NCBI RefSeq assembly: GCF_003024235.1
Contig: NZ_KZ679096.1
Location: 1 to 64,000, forward strand
DNA length: 64,000 nucleotides
Reading direction: 5' to 3'
Origin: Arenimonas caeni
GTDB taxonomy: Bacteria; Pseudomonadota; Gammaproteobacteria; Xanthomonadales; Xanthomonadaceae
Below, piece after piece: positions 25,095-32,627 of this stretch (positions within the stretch are counted from its first letter, which is position 1; each line of letters opens with the position of its first letter). The notes under the pieces were generated by a model. It ran no database searches and was not told the DNA's origin. It saw nothing but the letters and a program-made list of their open reading frames with translations. Position numbers and translations under genes: made by a program.

Positions 25095-26300
25095 TCAGCC
25101 GCCGACCGGCTGCGGCGGTTTGCCGGGATCCGGGGCAAGCCCCTCCTGTTCAAACAGGATCTGGAATTGGCCAAGGGACTCAGCGACTTCCGGCCATCCT
25201 GCCTTGATGGCGTTGGCCTTCATGCGGGAAAGGACGCCCGGCTCGGCCCGCGGACGCCCTGCCCTGAGCGAGGGCGGCAGGTCCTGGGGGGACATGGCCC
25301 ACGGAAGCAGGCTGCGCCCGGTGGCTGCCGTCTCGGCAGCGATCACCGCCGCGATGCGAAGCCCACCCTCGTCGATATCACCCCAGTGGTAGATGGAAGC
25401 CCGGGCCGGCAAGCCCGCCAGCAGGCAGCGATAAGCGCGGCGCCAGGCAGGTGACGGCATCCCGCCCGAGTAGACCAGCACGAGCGGCAGGTCGGCCCAG
25501 GCTTGCGTCGCCTGGTGGAAGCTCGTCAGGTTCTCGATGCTGACCAGGCAGGGCGCGGTGGTGGTGAATCCTTCGATCGCCCTGGCCGCGACCCCCAGAT
25601 ACGGCCTGGCCAGACGAACACCCTGCGTGGCCAAGATGAGCTCGCCCTCGCCCGCGACCAGCATCGGCTGCGGCTCACGCCGCAGGCCACAGGCCGCCCA
25701 GATGTCATCCCGGGAAAGGCCGGTGGGCGAGACCTCGCCCAAGGCCAGCACTTCCAGCCAGGGCGTCAGTCGCTCGATGCGCTTGCTGTCACCGAACAGA
25801 CGCGTGCTCTCCTGGCGCAGGATACGTTCCTCGCCCGGCACCTGCGCTTCGATCACGCGGACCGCATCGGCGACGTCGTCCAAGGCTTCCGGCCCCCGGC
25901 CACGCACCTTCCGGTTTTCGCGCCACGCCTGGAGGAGCCGGCCGATGACATCAAAGCGGCTGATCGAAGGGGCCAGGCACTTCTCGGCCGCGGCGACCTG
26001 GTCGCCGTGCGGGACGATCCCCAGGTGGGACGCCAGCCTTGCGATGTCGCGAACCTCGATCGACTTCAGCCTCTCGCCGTCGCCGCGAAGCCGGTCGCGA
26101 TCGACGACGATCGCGCCTTCGCGTTCGGCAAGGCGGACCTGCGCCTCGAAGGACTCAAGGTCCTCCAGCGTCGGCAGCGAGGTGTACTCGGGGCAGGACG
26201 CTTCGGTCATCTTCATTCGCACGGGACGGTCGCCGCCGCGCCGATGCGCGGCTTCTGCGCGCCGCAGCAAACGTTCAAGCGCCGTGCGCGCCGGCGTCAT
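25095..26300 (-). CDS. jetD: Wadjet protein JetD (DUF3322/DUF2220, topoisomerase VI-like nuclease)
   Basis: A 401-residue protein with an N-terminal DUF3322-type domain and a C-terminal DUF2220 Toprim-like domain. The metal-binding acidic residues are visible: Glu256 in VSIENLTSF and Asp308/Asp310 in HWGDIDEGGLRI, preceded by VYSGGMPSPAW. In Wadjet, JetD is the nuclease that cuts circular plasmid DNA once the JetABC motor has extruded it. It overlaps jetC by ATGA. Its codon and base use is visibly less GC-rich than that of jetA-jetC, which suggests a separate origin for this gene. Confidence 0.92.
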   Translation of the reverse strand: MTPARTALERLLRRAEAAHRRGGDRPVRMKMTEASCPEYTSLPTLEDLESFEAQVRLAEREGAIVVDRDRLRGDGERLKSIEVRDIARLASHLGIVPHGDQVAAAEKCLAPSISRFDVIGRLLQAWRENRKVRGRGPEALDDVADAVRVIEAQVPGEERILRQESTRLFGDSKRIERLTPWLEVLALGEVSPTGLSRDDIWAACGLRREPQPMLVAGEGELILATQGVRLARPYLGVAARAIEGFTTTAPCLVSIENLTSFHQATQAWADLPLVLVYSGGMPSPAWRRAYRCLLAGLPARASIYHWGDIDEGGLRIAAVIAAETAATGRSLLPWAMSPQDLPPSLRAGRPRAEPGVLSRMKANAIKAGWPEVAESLGQFQILFEQEGLAPDPGKPPQPVGG

Positions 26301-29300
26301 CCCGGGGCGACCTGCGCGGCGATCCGCGCGGCCTCGTCCGCCAGCAACTCCGGGTGCAGGTCGAACTGGTCGCTCTGCAGCAGCGCGCGGCCGGCCTCGG
26401 TGACCTCGATGCGCTCGACCTGCAGCAGGTCGCCGTCGCGGAACAGCTCGAGGTAGCTGTCGAGCACGCCGCTGAGCGTGCCCTGCGCGGTGTCGGGCGC
26501 CGCCAGCACCAGCTGCAGGCCCAGCGAGCGCAGGTAGTTGGTGGTGGCGCGGGCGTTCTGGGCGTCGATCTTGTCGCCGAACTCATCGAGCAGGATCAGG
26601 CCCAGCCCGCCGGACTGGCCCTCGGTCTTGCCGTAGGCGGCGGCCAGGGCCGCGCCGGCGATCACGTACAGCGGCGCACGGTGCTCGCCACCCGAGCCCG
26701 AGCGCATGCGCTCGCTGAGCGTGCCGACCACGCGCTCGTCCTGGCGGATCTGCACTTCGAAGCTGAAGAAACGCCGGTAGTCGTCCAGCGGCGAAGCCAC
26801 CGCGCCCTTGCCGCCGGCGCGCTCCTCGATCACATCGCGGAAGGCCGGAGGCAGCTCGCCGGCACTGCCGAACAGCCCGTCCTCGCCGCCCAGGTCGGCG
26901 GCGCGCTGGATGAAGCGGTGCAGCTCGCGGTACTCCGGCGCCACCTCGTAGTGGAACTGGTAGCGCTCGTTGTTGGAGAACGCCGGGCTGGCGCGCAGCG
27001 TGCGGTTGAGCGTGTTGATCTGCTCGCGCAGCCGGGTGAAGTTGTCGTAAAGCGCCGAGGCCACGTTCGAGCGGAAGGTCTCGACCGCGGTGGAGTAGGC
27101 CTGGTCGGCCTCGCCCTGGTACTGCACCAGTTCGGTATCGCGCAGGCGGGTGAGTTCGCGGTCGAGCACCGCGCGGGCCTCGCGCCAGGCATCGGGGTCG
27201 AAATCCAGCACCAGGCCATGGTCCTTGGCGTACTGGGCCAACTGGCTCCAGGCCTCGGGCAGCGCGCGCGCCAGGGTGGCGTCGGCATCGCGGGCGCGCT
27301 CCTCGCAGCGCTGCCGGCGTTCCTGCAGGCTGGGGTGGCGCTCGTCGAGCTCCTCGCGCTGGCGCTCCACCCGCGCCGGGTCGACGTCGGGATGGGCAAA
27401 GGCGGCGACCGCGCGGCGGGCCGCGCCCTCTTCCTGGGTGCGCAGCGCCTCGAGCAGGGACTCGGCGCGCTGGGCGGCGTCGTTGGCCAGCGCCAGCCGG
27501 CCCGACAGGTCCAGCACCTGCTGGTCGAAGCCGGCGGCCTCGCGCGACAGCGCCTGCACGCGCTCGGCCAGGCGCACCAGGTCGGGGTCGAGCGCCGCTT
27601 CCTGCTGTTCGCGCAGCAGGCGGTAGCGCGCCTCGGCCTGGCGGTGCTGCAGGGCGCGCGCGTGCAGCGCGTCGGCCGCGGCCTCGGGATCGGCCAGCGT
27701 CGCCAGCGCCTGGTGCACGGCCTCGGCGCGCTGCAGCAGCGGCTCGAGCCGGCGCAGGGTGCGTTCGGCGCCGTCGAGCTCGTCGTGCAGCACGCGCAGG
27801 CGGTCGCGGCCGTCGGCGGCGCCGATCTTCAGGTCGCGCGCGGCCGGCAGGCGCAGGCGCTCGATGCCGCCGCCCTTGCTGACCAGGCCGTCGCGGCTGA
27901 GCGCGTGGCGCGTGCGCACCAGCTCGCCTTCGGTTTCCACGCAGGCCATTTCGCCAAGCTGGCGGCGCAGGTAGGCCACGGCGTCGGCGTCCTTGCCCTC
28001 GACCAGCGCGGCGACCGAGCCCGCCGGCGCCGCGTCGGCGCCACGGCCGCGCCGGGCCTGGCTGGCGAGCGCGAGTTTCACGCCGTAGATGGCGTTCGGG
28101 CCCTTGAGCGAACGGTACAGGCGCACCGCCGCCTCCTCGTGTTCGGGCCGCACCAGTAGCGCCTCGACGTGTGGGCGCAGGTAGGCCTCGATCGCCGGCT
28201 GCCAGGCCGGGTCGGCCACGCGCACCAGGTCGCAGACCGGCGTGGCGGGGATGCCGGCGTCCTGCAGCAGGCCGACCAGGCGCATCACGTCCTCGCGCAG
28301 TTCGGCCTGGCCGGCGCTGACGCGCGACTGGTTGCGGCGCGCGGCATCACGCTGCTGGCGCGCCTGCTCCACCGCGGCGTGCAGCTGGCGCGCCTGCGCG
28401 GCCACGGCCACCAGCACCGGCAGGGCGGCGTCGAGCGCGGCGCGCACTTCGCCGTGCAAGGCCTCGGGGGTCCAGGGCAGGTCGGCGTCGGCCGGCAGCG
28501 CGCGCAGCGCGTCGTGCAGCGCCTGCCAGGGCGCCAGCGCGGCGGCGAGCGCCGGTGCGTCCACCGTCGCCAGTTCCAGCGTGGCGGCGGCGCGCAGCTG
28601 GTCGCGCACGAAGCCGACCTGGCGCAGCAGCTCCTGCTTGAGCTGGCCGAGCGTGTCGCGGTCGCGGCCGGCGACCTGGTCGAAGCTGGCCTGCTCGCCG
28701 TAACCGGCGCTGCCCTCGAGCCGCTGGCGCGCGTGTTCGTGCGCCTCGCGGGCACGGTCGCGCTCGGACTTGGCGGCGGCGAGCGCACGCGTGGTGTCGG
28801 CGGCCTGTCGCTGCGCCGCCTCCACCGCCTGGCCGGCGGCGTCGACCTGTTCGCCCAGCTGGTCGCGTTCGTATTCGGCCGCCAGCGCGCGGTACGAGGC
28901 CGAACGCACGGCCTGCGCGGCGACCTTGGCGTACTGCGACTCCACCAGCTCGGCGGCTTCGATGCGGCGCGCCACCTGCTCGATCTTCTCCTTGAGCAGG
29001 CGGAAGGTCTCGAGCACGGCGCGGAAGCGCTGCACGTCGGTGGGCCGGTCCTCGGCCACCAGGGTGCGCACGAAGATGTCCACGTCGTCCACGCGCTGCA
29101 GGTTGAGCGCGTTCTGGAAGGCCTTGCGATAGGCGTTGGCGTCCAGGTGCGCGGTCGGCGACGGCCGCAGGCGGTGCAGCAGGTCCTTCACGAAGCGGTC
29201 GGCGACGGCGTGGAACTCGGCCTTGGTGCCGGCGGCCTTGCAGCGGCGCGCGGCGAGCTCGCGGAAGGCCGGCCAGGCCAGCGGCAGCTGGCGGCCGTCG

Positions 29301-29731
29301 ACGGTCTCGAGGTGGTCTTCGAGCGCCAGGTCCACGCCCGGCAGCAGGTACAGGCCGTGCACGCGGTGCTCGGGCTCGTCGGCCGAGGCGCCGAGCGCCA
29401 CGCCGGCGGTCAGCGGCTCGCCGCTGGCTTCGTCGCGGAACACCAGGCTGATGTAGGTCGTCGCGGTGCGGCGCTTGCGGCCGTCCTCGCCGCTGCGGAA
29501 CACGCCCAGGCAGTAGTCGCGGATGCTGCGCGCGCGGGCGCTGCCGCCGGCCTGGGCGTTGAAGCGGATGCGGCTGCGGTCGGCGCCCAGCAGCACGATC
29601 TGCAGGGCGTCGAGCAGGGCGCTCTTGCCGGCGCCGTTGGGCGCGATGATGGCCGTGGTCGGGTCCAGCGCGAGGCTCTGCGCCTCGAACAGGAAGAACT
29701 GCACCAGGTGGACGCGCTCAAGCCGTTGCAT
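26297..29731 (-). CDS. jetC: Wadjet protein JetC (SMC/MukB-like ATPase)
   Basis: A 1144-residue SMC-type ATPase. Walker A PNGAGKSALLDAL (31-43) is at the N-terminus. Two long Ala/Glu/Arg/Gln coiled-coil regions flank a hinge-like globular part (about 500-660, containing AIYGVKLALA and SRDGLVSKGGGIE). The signature RSGSGGEHRAP (near 1005) and Walker B LILLDEFGDKID (1045-1056) are at the C-terminus. It is the loop-extruding motor of Wadjet, related to MukB. The start overlaps jetB by 14 bases and the stop overlaps jetD by 4. Confidence 0.95.
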   Translation of the reverse strand: MQRLERVHLVQFFLFEAQSLALDPTTAIIAPNGAGKSALLDALQIVLLGADRSRIRFNAQAGGSARARSIRDYCLGVFRSGEDGRKRRTATTYISLVFRDEASGEPLTAGVALGASADEPEHRVHGLYLLPGVDLALEDHLETVDGRQLPLAWPAFRELAARRCKAAGTKAEFHAVADRFVKDLLHRLRPSPTAHLDANAYRKAFQNALNLQRVDDVDIFVRTLVAEDRPTDVQRFRAVLETFRLLKEKIEQVARRIEAAELVESQYAKVAAQAVRSASYRALAAEYERDQLGEQVDAAGQAVEAAQRQAADTTRALAAAKSERDRAREAHEHARQRLEGSAGYGEQASFDQVAGRDRDTLGQLKQELLRQVGFVRDQLRAAATLELATVDAPALAAALAPWQALHDALRALPADADLPWTPEALHGEVRAALDAALPVLVAVAAQARQLHAAVEQARQQRDAARRNQSRVSAGQAELREDVMRLVGLLQDAGIPATPVCDLVRVADPAWQPAIEAYLRPHVEALLVRPEHEEAAVRLYRSLKGPNAIYGVKLALASQARRGRGADAAPAGSVAALVEGKDADAVAYLRRQLGEMACVETEGELVRTRHALSRDGLVSKGGGIERLRLPAARDLKIGAADGRDRLRVLHDELDGAERTLRRLEPLLQRAEAVHQALATLADPEAAADALHARALQHRQAEARYRLLREQQEAALDPDLVRLAERVQALSREAAGFDQQVLDLSGRLALANDAAQRAESLLEALRTQEEGAARRAVAAFAHPDVDPARVERQREELDERHPSLQERRQRCEERARDADATLARALPEAWSQLAQYAKDHGLVLDFDPDAWREARAVLDRELTRLRDTELVQYQGEADQAYSTAVETFRSNVASALYDNFTRLREQINTLNRTLRASPAFSNNERYQFHYEVAPEYRELHRFIQRAADLGGEDGLFGSAGELPPAFRDVIEERAGGKGAVASPLDDYRRFFSFEVQIRQDERVVGTLSERMRSGSGGEHRAPLYVIAGAALAAAYGKTEGQSGGLGLILLDEFGDKIDAQNARATTNYLRSLGLQLVLAAPDTAQGTLSGVLDSYLELFRDGDLLQVERIEVTEAGRALLQSDQFDLHPELLADEAARIAAQVAPG

Positions 29732-30368
29732 CGTCGGCCTCCAGGTCGGTGTCGGCGTCGCCCAGGTCGGCCAGGTCCTCGTCCTCGTCGCGGTTGTGCT
29801 GGTCCAGGCGCTGCAGCCAGGTGGCGCCGACGATCTCGACGATGGCCGGGCGCACCAGCAGGTGGAAGGGCTGCGGGTCGTCGGGCTCGGGCTCGAGCAG
29901 GCGGGCGACGCCCCAGCGGCGCATGGCGCGCAGCAGGCCGCGCAGCTGGCCCACGTCGGGCATCGGCCGCCCGGTCAGCGCGGGATAGGCCTCCTGCAGC
30001 ACGGGCAGTTCGACCAGCACTTCGCCGCCCTCCTCTAGTTCGCCCTGGCGGATGGCCTCGTCATAGCGCTGGCGCAGCACCAGCAGCAGCAGCGTCTCCT
30101 CCAGGCTCACCGGCGTACCCTCGCCATGCGCCGGCAGCGCCACCACGTAGCGGTGGTGTGCGTTGCGCTCGAGCCGGATGCCCAAGGGCGCCAGCGCCGC
30201 GGCGAAATCCTCCAGGTGCGCCTCGACCAGGTGGTAGGCGACGCGGCTGCCGCGGTCGGCGGCATACAGCACCTGCTCGGTGACCAGGCGATAGGCCGCG
30301 CGCTCGAAATCCTGCACGGCGTACAGGCCGTTGGAGAGCTGGCTGAGGGTGTTCCAGTTGCGCTTCAT
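29718..30368 (-). CDS. jetB: Wadjet protein JetB (DUF4194, MukE/KITE-like)
   Basis: A 216-residue protein with winged-helix character and an acidic tail (DEDEDLADLGDADTDLEADD). The order jetA-jetB-jetC and its size match the DUF4194 subunit. In the structure-based view of Wadjet this is the KITE-type (MukE-like) partner that binds the kleisin JetA and the motor JetC. It begins in ATGA overlap with jetA. The segment PVSLEETLLLLVLRQRYDEA is the family's most recognisable part. Confidence 0.9.
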   Translation of the reverse strand: MKRNWNTLSQLSNGLYAVQDFERAAYRLVTEQVLYAADRGSRVAYHLVEAHLEDFAAALAPLGIRLERNAHHRYVVALPAHGEGTPVSLEETLLLLVLRQRYDEAIRQGELEEGGEVLVELPVLQEAYPALTGRPMPDVGQLRGLLRAMRRWGVARLLEPEPDDPQPFHLLVRPAIVEIVGATWLQRLDQHNRDEDEDLADLGDADTDLEADDATA

Positions 30369-31798
30369 GCGGTTTTCCGAAGGCGGTGCAGCACGAAACG
30401 CGGCGCCCGCAGGTAGTCCGAATCACCCGGCTCGCCGGGCAACAGTTCGACCCGGAAGCCGCGCAGCACGCGGCCCAGGGGATCATCGCGGCGCAGGCCG
30501 CCGGGACGCTGGCTGCGCAGGGCGGCCGTCACCAACAGCTGGTAGGCACGGAAGTCACCGATCGAATCGATCGCCATGCCGGTCGATTCGATCCGGTCGC
30601 CCTGGCCGAGGTGGCGGCCGACATAGGCCGCCATGTCTTCCGGCGTCACCAGGCGCGCGCGCTTCATGCGACGCAGCAGCGACAGGCGCGCCAGCTGTTC
30701 GGGCGTGGGCGCCTGCACCTGGTTGGCGCTGCGCGGGATCGGCCGGGCGCGCTGGCGCGGCGGGCGCAGGCGCGTCTCATCCGCCAGCGTCCCGGGCCCC
30801 ACCGGCAGCCGCAGCGCCTCGGGCGCGGCGGCCAGGGCGCCGGCGACGGCACGGCGCAGCAGCACGTCAAGCCGGTCGGGAGCGCGCAGGCGATAGTCGA
30901 GGAAGGCCAGGGCACGGCGGTTGGCCTGCCGGATGTCCTCGTCCAGGCGCGCCAGGTACTCGTCGATGCGCTCGAGTTCCCGAAGGCGGTCGATGGCGCG
31001 CTGGAGGCGCGCCGCGGCGCGGGCGTCGTCGCCGGCCACCAGGTGCTCGCGGTACCAGGCCAGCAGGCGGGCGCGGTGTTCGGTCTCCAGCTGCCGCGCC
31101 ATCGCCAGGATGGCGCCGCGGCGGGCCAGCGGGTGGCCGGCGGCATGCAGATCGGCGTAGTCGCCAATGAAAAAGCGCGAGACGTAGTCCTCGAACAGCT
31201 GGCGGGCGAACTGGGCGGTGGACTCGGCGCGGCTGAGCTCAGGCATCAGGTCGCGCACCTGCAGGCTCATGGCCGCCAGCGCCGACAGCAGCCGGCGCGA
31301 CTGGTCGGCCGCCTCGTCCAGCGCATCGGCGCCGGCACGGCCCTCGACCACCTGCTGCAGCTGCAGCTCGATCGAGCGGATCCGCGCCGAGACGAAGGTC
31401 GGGCCGCGCTCGCTGAACTCGAGCAGCAGCGACATGAGCTGCGACACCACCGGCGACATCGACACCATCTCGCGCACGCCGACGCGCTCCTGGCGGAGCC
31501 AGCCGGCGGCGCGGAAGCGCTCGTAGATGGCCGCGGCGCGCTGGCCGGGCCCGGCGTCGGGCGCCTCGCCGTCCTCCTTCTCCCAGGGGTCGTCGGTGAG
31601 CAGGTAACGCTCGATCGCCGCCGTGATGTCCCGCCGCGGCAGGCCGGTGCTGGGCGGCAAGGGGGCGTCCGGGCCGAAGAATTCGTCGAACAGCCGGCAC
31701 AGAAGCAGCCAGTAGTGCTGCCGGTTGGGCGAGGCCAGCGGGCCGAAGATGCCCGGCGGCACGACCCGGAACAGTGCCGGCGGGGCGGCCGGGGTCAC
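30365..31798 (-). CDS. jetA: Wadjet protein JetA (DUF3375, MukF/kleisin-like)
   Basis: A 477-residue first gene of the operon. The N-terminus ALFRVVPPGIFGPLASPNRQ and the following HYWLLLCRLFDEFF are typical of DUF3375. The middle is helical and rich in Arg/Leu/Ala (kleisin-like), and the C-terminal part has a winged-helix-like segment. JetA links the heads of the JetC dimer. It starts with GTG without a good Shine-Dalgarno, so the exact start is less certain than the frame. A 100-base gap to the preceding cupin gene probably holds the operon promoter. I see only an AT-rich patch at about 31857-31864 there. Confidence 0.9.
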   Translation of the reverse strand: MTPAAPPALFRVVPPGIFGPLASPNRQHYWLLLCRLFDEFFGPDAPLPPSTGLPRRDITAAIERYLLTDDPWEKEDGEAPDAGPGQRAAAIYERFRAAGWLRQERVGVREMVSMSPVVSQLMSLLLEFSERGPTFVSARIRSIELQLQQVVEGRAGADALDEAADQSRRLLSALAAMSLQVRDLMPELSRAESTAQFARQLFEDYVSRFFIGDYADLHAAGHPLARRGAILAMARQLETEHRARLLAWYREHLVAGDDARAAARLQRAIDRLRELERIDEYLARLDEDIRQANRRALAFLDYRLRAPDRLDVLLRRAVAGALAAAPEALRLPVGPGTLADETRLRPPRQRARPIPRSANQVQAPTPEQLARLSLLRRMKRARLVTPEDMAAYVGRHLGQGDRIESTGMAIDSIGDFRAYQLLVTAALRSQRPGGLRRDDPLGRVLRGFRVELLPGEPGDSDYLRAPRFVLHRLRKTA

Positions 31799-31898
31799 GC
31801 GGGGACGGGGGTTCGTGCAGGCATCCCGTGAAGGTACCGCAGCGACCGCGGCCGGAAAATATTGACGGCGGACCGGGTTTGTGGGGCGCGCGGCGGGT

Positions 31899-32582
31899 CT
31901 AGCCGCCGACCCAGGCCCGCAGGCGATCCTCGTCCAGGTGCCCCACTTTCACCAGGATCCGCGCCCCCTCCCGCGTGAACGGCGCATGCCGCGACAAATG
32001 CGGGCTGCGCAGCCAGCTGCCGGCCGGGTAAGCACCGTGCTCGTCCTCGAACACGCCGCTGAGCACCAGGATTTCCTCGCCGCCGAAGTGGGTGTGCGGC
32101 TGGAACACCGTGCCCGGGGCCCAGTCCACCAGCGCGGTGTGTTCGGTGCCGAAGCTGTGCAGGGGCATCACCCGCAGGCCGGGCACCAGGCCGGGGCGCC
32201 ACTCGCCGCGGTCGGTGTCGATGGCCACGGTGGCGTCATCGCCCGGCGCGAACTGGCGCAGCTTCACGAACAGCGTGCAGCCCGGCCCGCTGCGCGGGGC
32301 ATGGCGCGAGCCGTCGGGGTTGCGCAGGTAGCTGCCGGGGCCGAAGTCGCCGCGTTCGTCGCTGAACACGCCCTCGAGCACCAGGATCTCCTCGCCCATC
32401 GGGTGGGCGTGCTCGGGAAAGGCCGAGCCCGGGGCGTAGCGCACCAGGCTGGTGGCGCGCGCCTGTTCGCCGCCGATGCGGTCGAGCAGGCGGCGCTCGA
32501 CCCCGGGGGACGGCGAGGGCTGCCAGGGGGCGTCGTCGGGGCGGACGACGACGCGCTGTTGGAAATCGGCGTTGATGCGCAT
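31899..32582 (-). CDS. Two-domain cupin protein (ChrR-like)
   Basis: A 227-residue protein made of two tandem cupin barrels. The first has FPEHAHPMGEEILVLEGVF then GSYLRNPDGSRHAP. The second has FQPHTHFGGEEILVLSGVF then GSWLRSPHLSRHAP. Each has the His-x-His/Glu/His metal-binding set, so each can hold a metal ion. This resembles the cupin half of ChrR anti-sigma factors, or quercetinase-like proteins, without the sigma-binding zinc domain. It follows the esterase/monooxygenase fusion by 45 bases on the same strand and may share its transcript. Function unknown. Confidence 0.82.
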   Translation of the reverse strand: MRINADFQQRVVVRPDDAPWQPSPSPGVERRLLDRIGGEQARATSLVRYAPGSAFPEHAHPMGEEILVLEGVFSDERGDFGPGSYLRNPDGSRHAPRSGPGCTLFVKLRQFAPGDDATVAIDTDRGEWRPGLVPGLRVMPLHSFGTEHTALVDWAPGTVFQPHTHFGGEEILVLSGVFEDEHGAYPAGSWLRSPHLSRHAPFTREGARILVKVGHLDEDRLRAWVGG

Positions 32583-32627
32583 CCGGGAAGTCTACGGCCC
32601 GGGCCGTGCAGGTTTCGTGGGGGCGGC

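Noticed and set aside
26297-31798. MukBEF chromosome condensin
   Set aside because: The SMC operon resembles MukFEB in plan, but the DUF3375/DUF4194 partners and the DUF2220 nuclease identify Wadjet.
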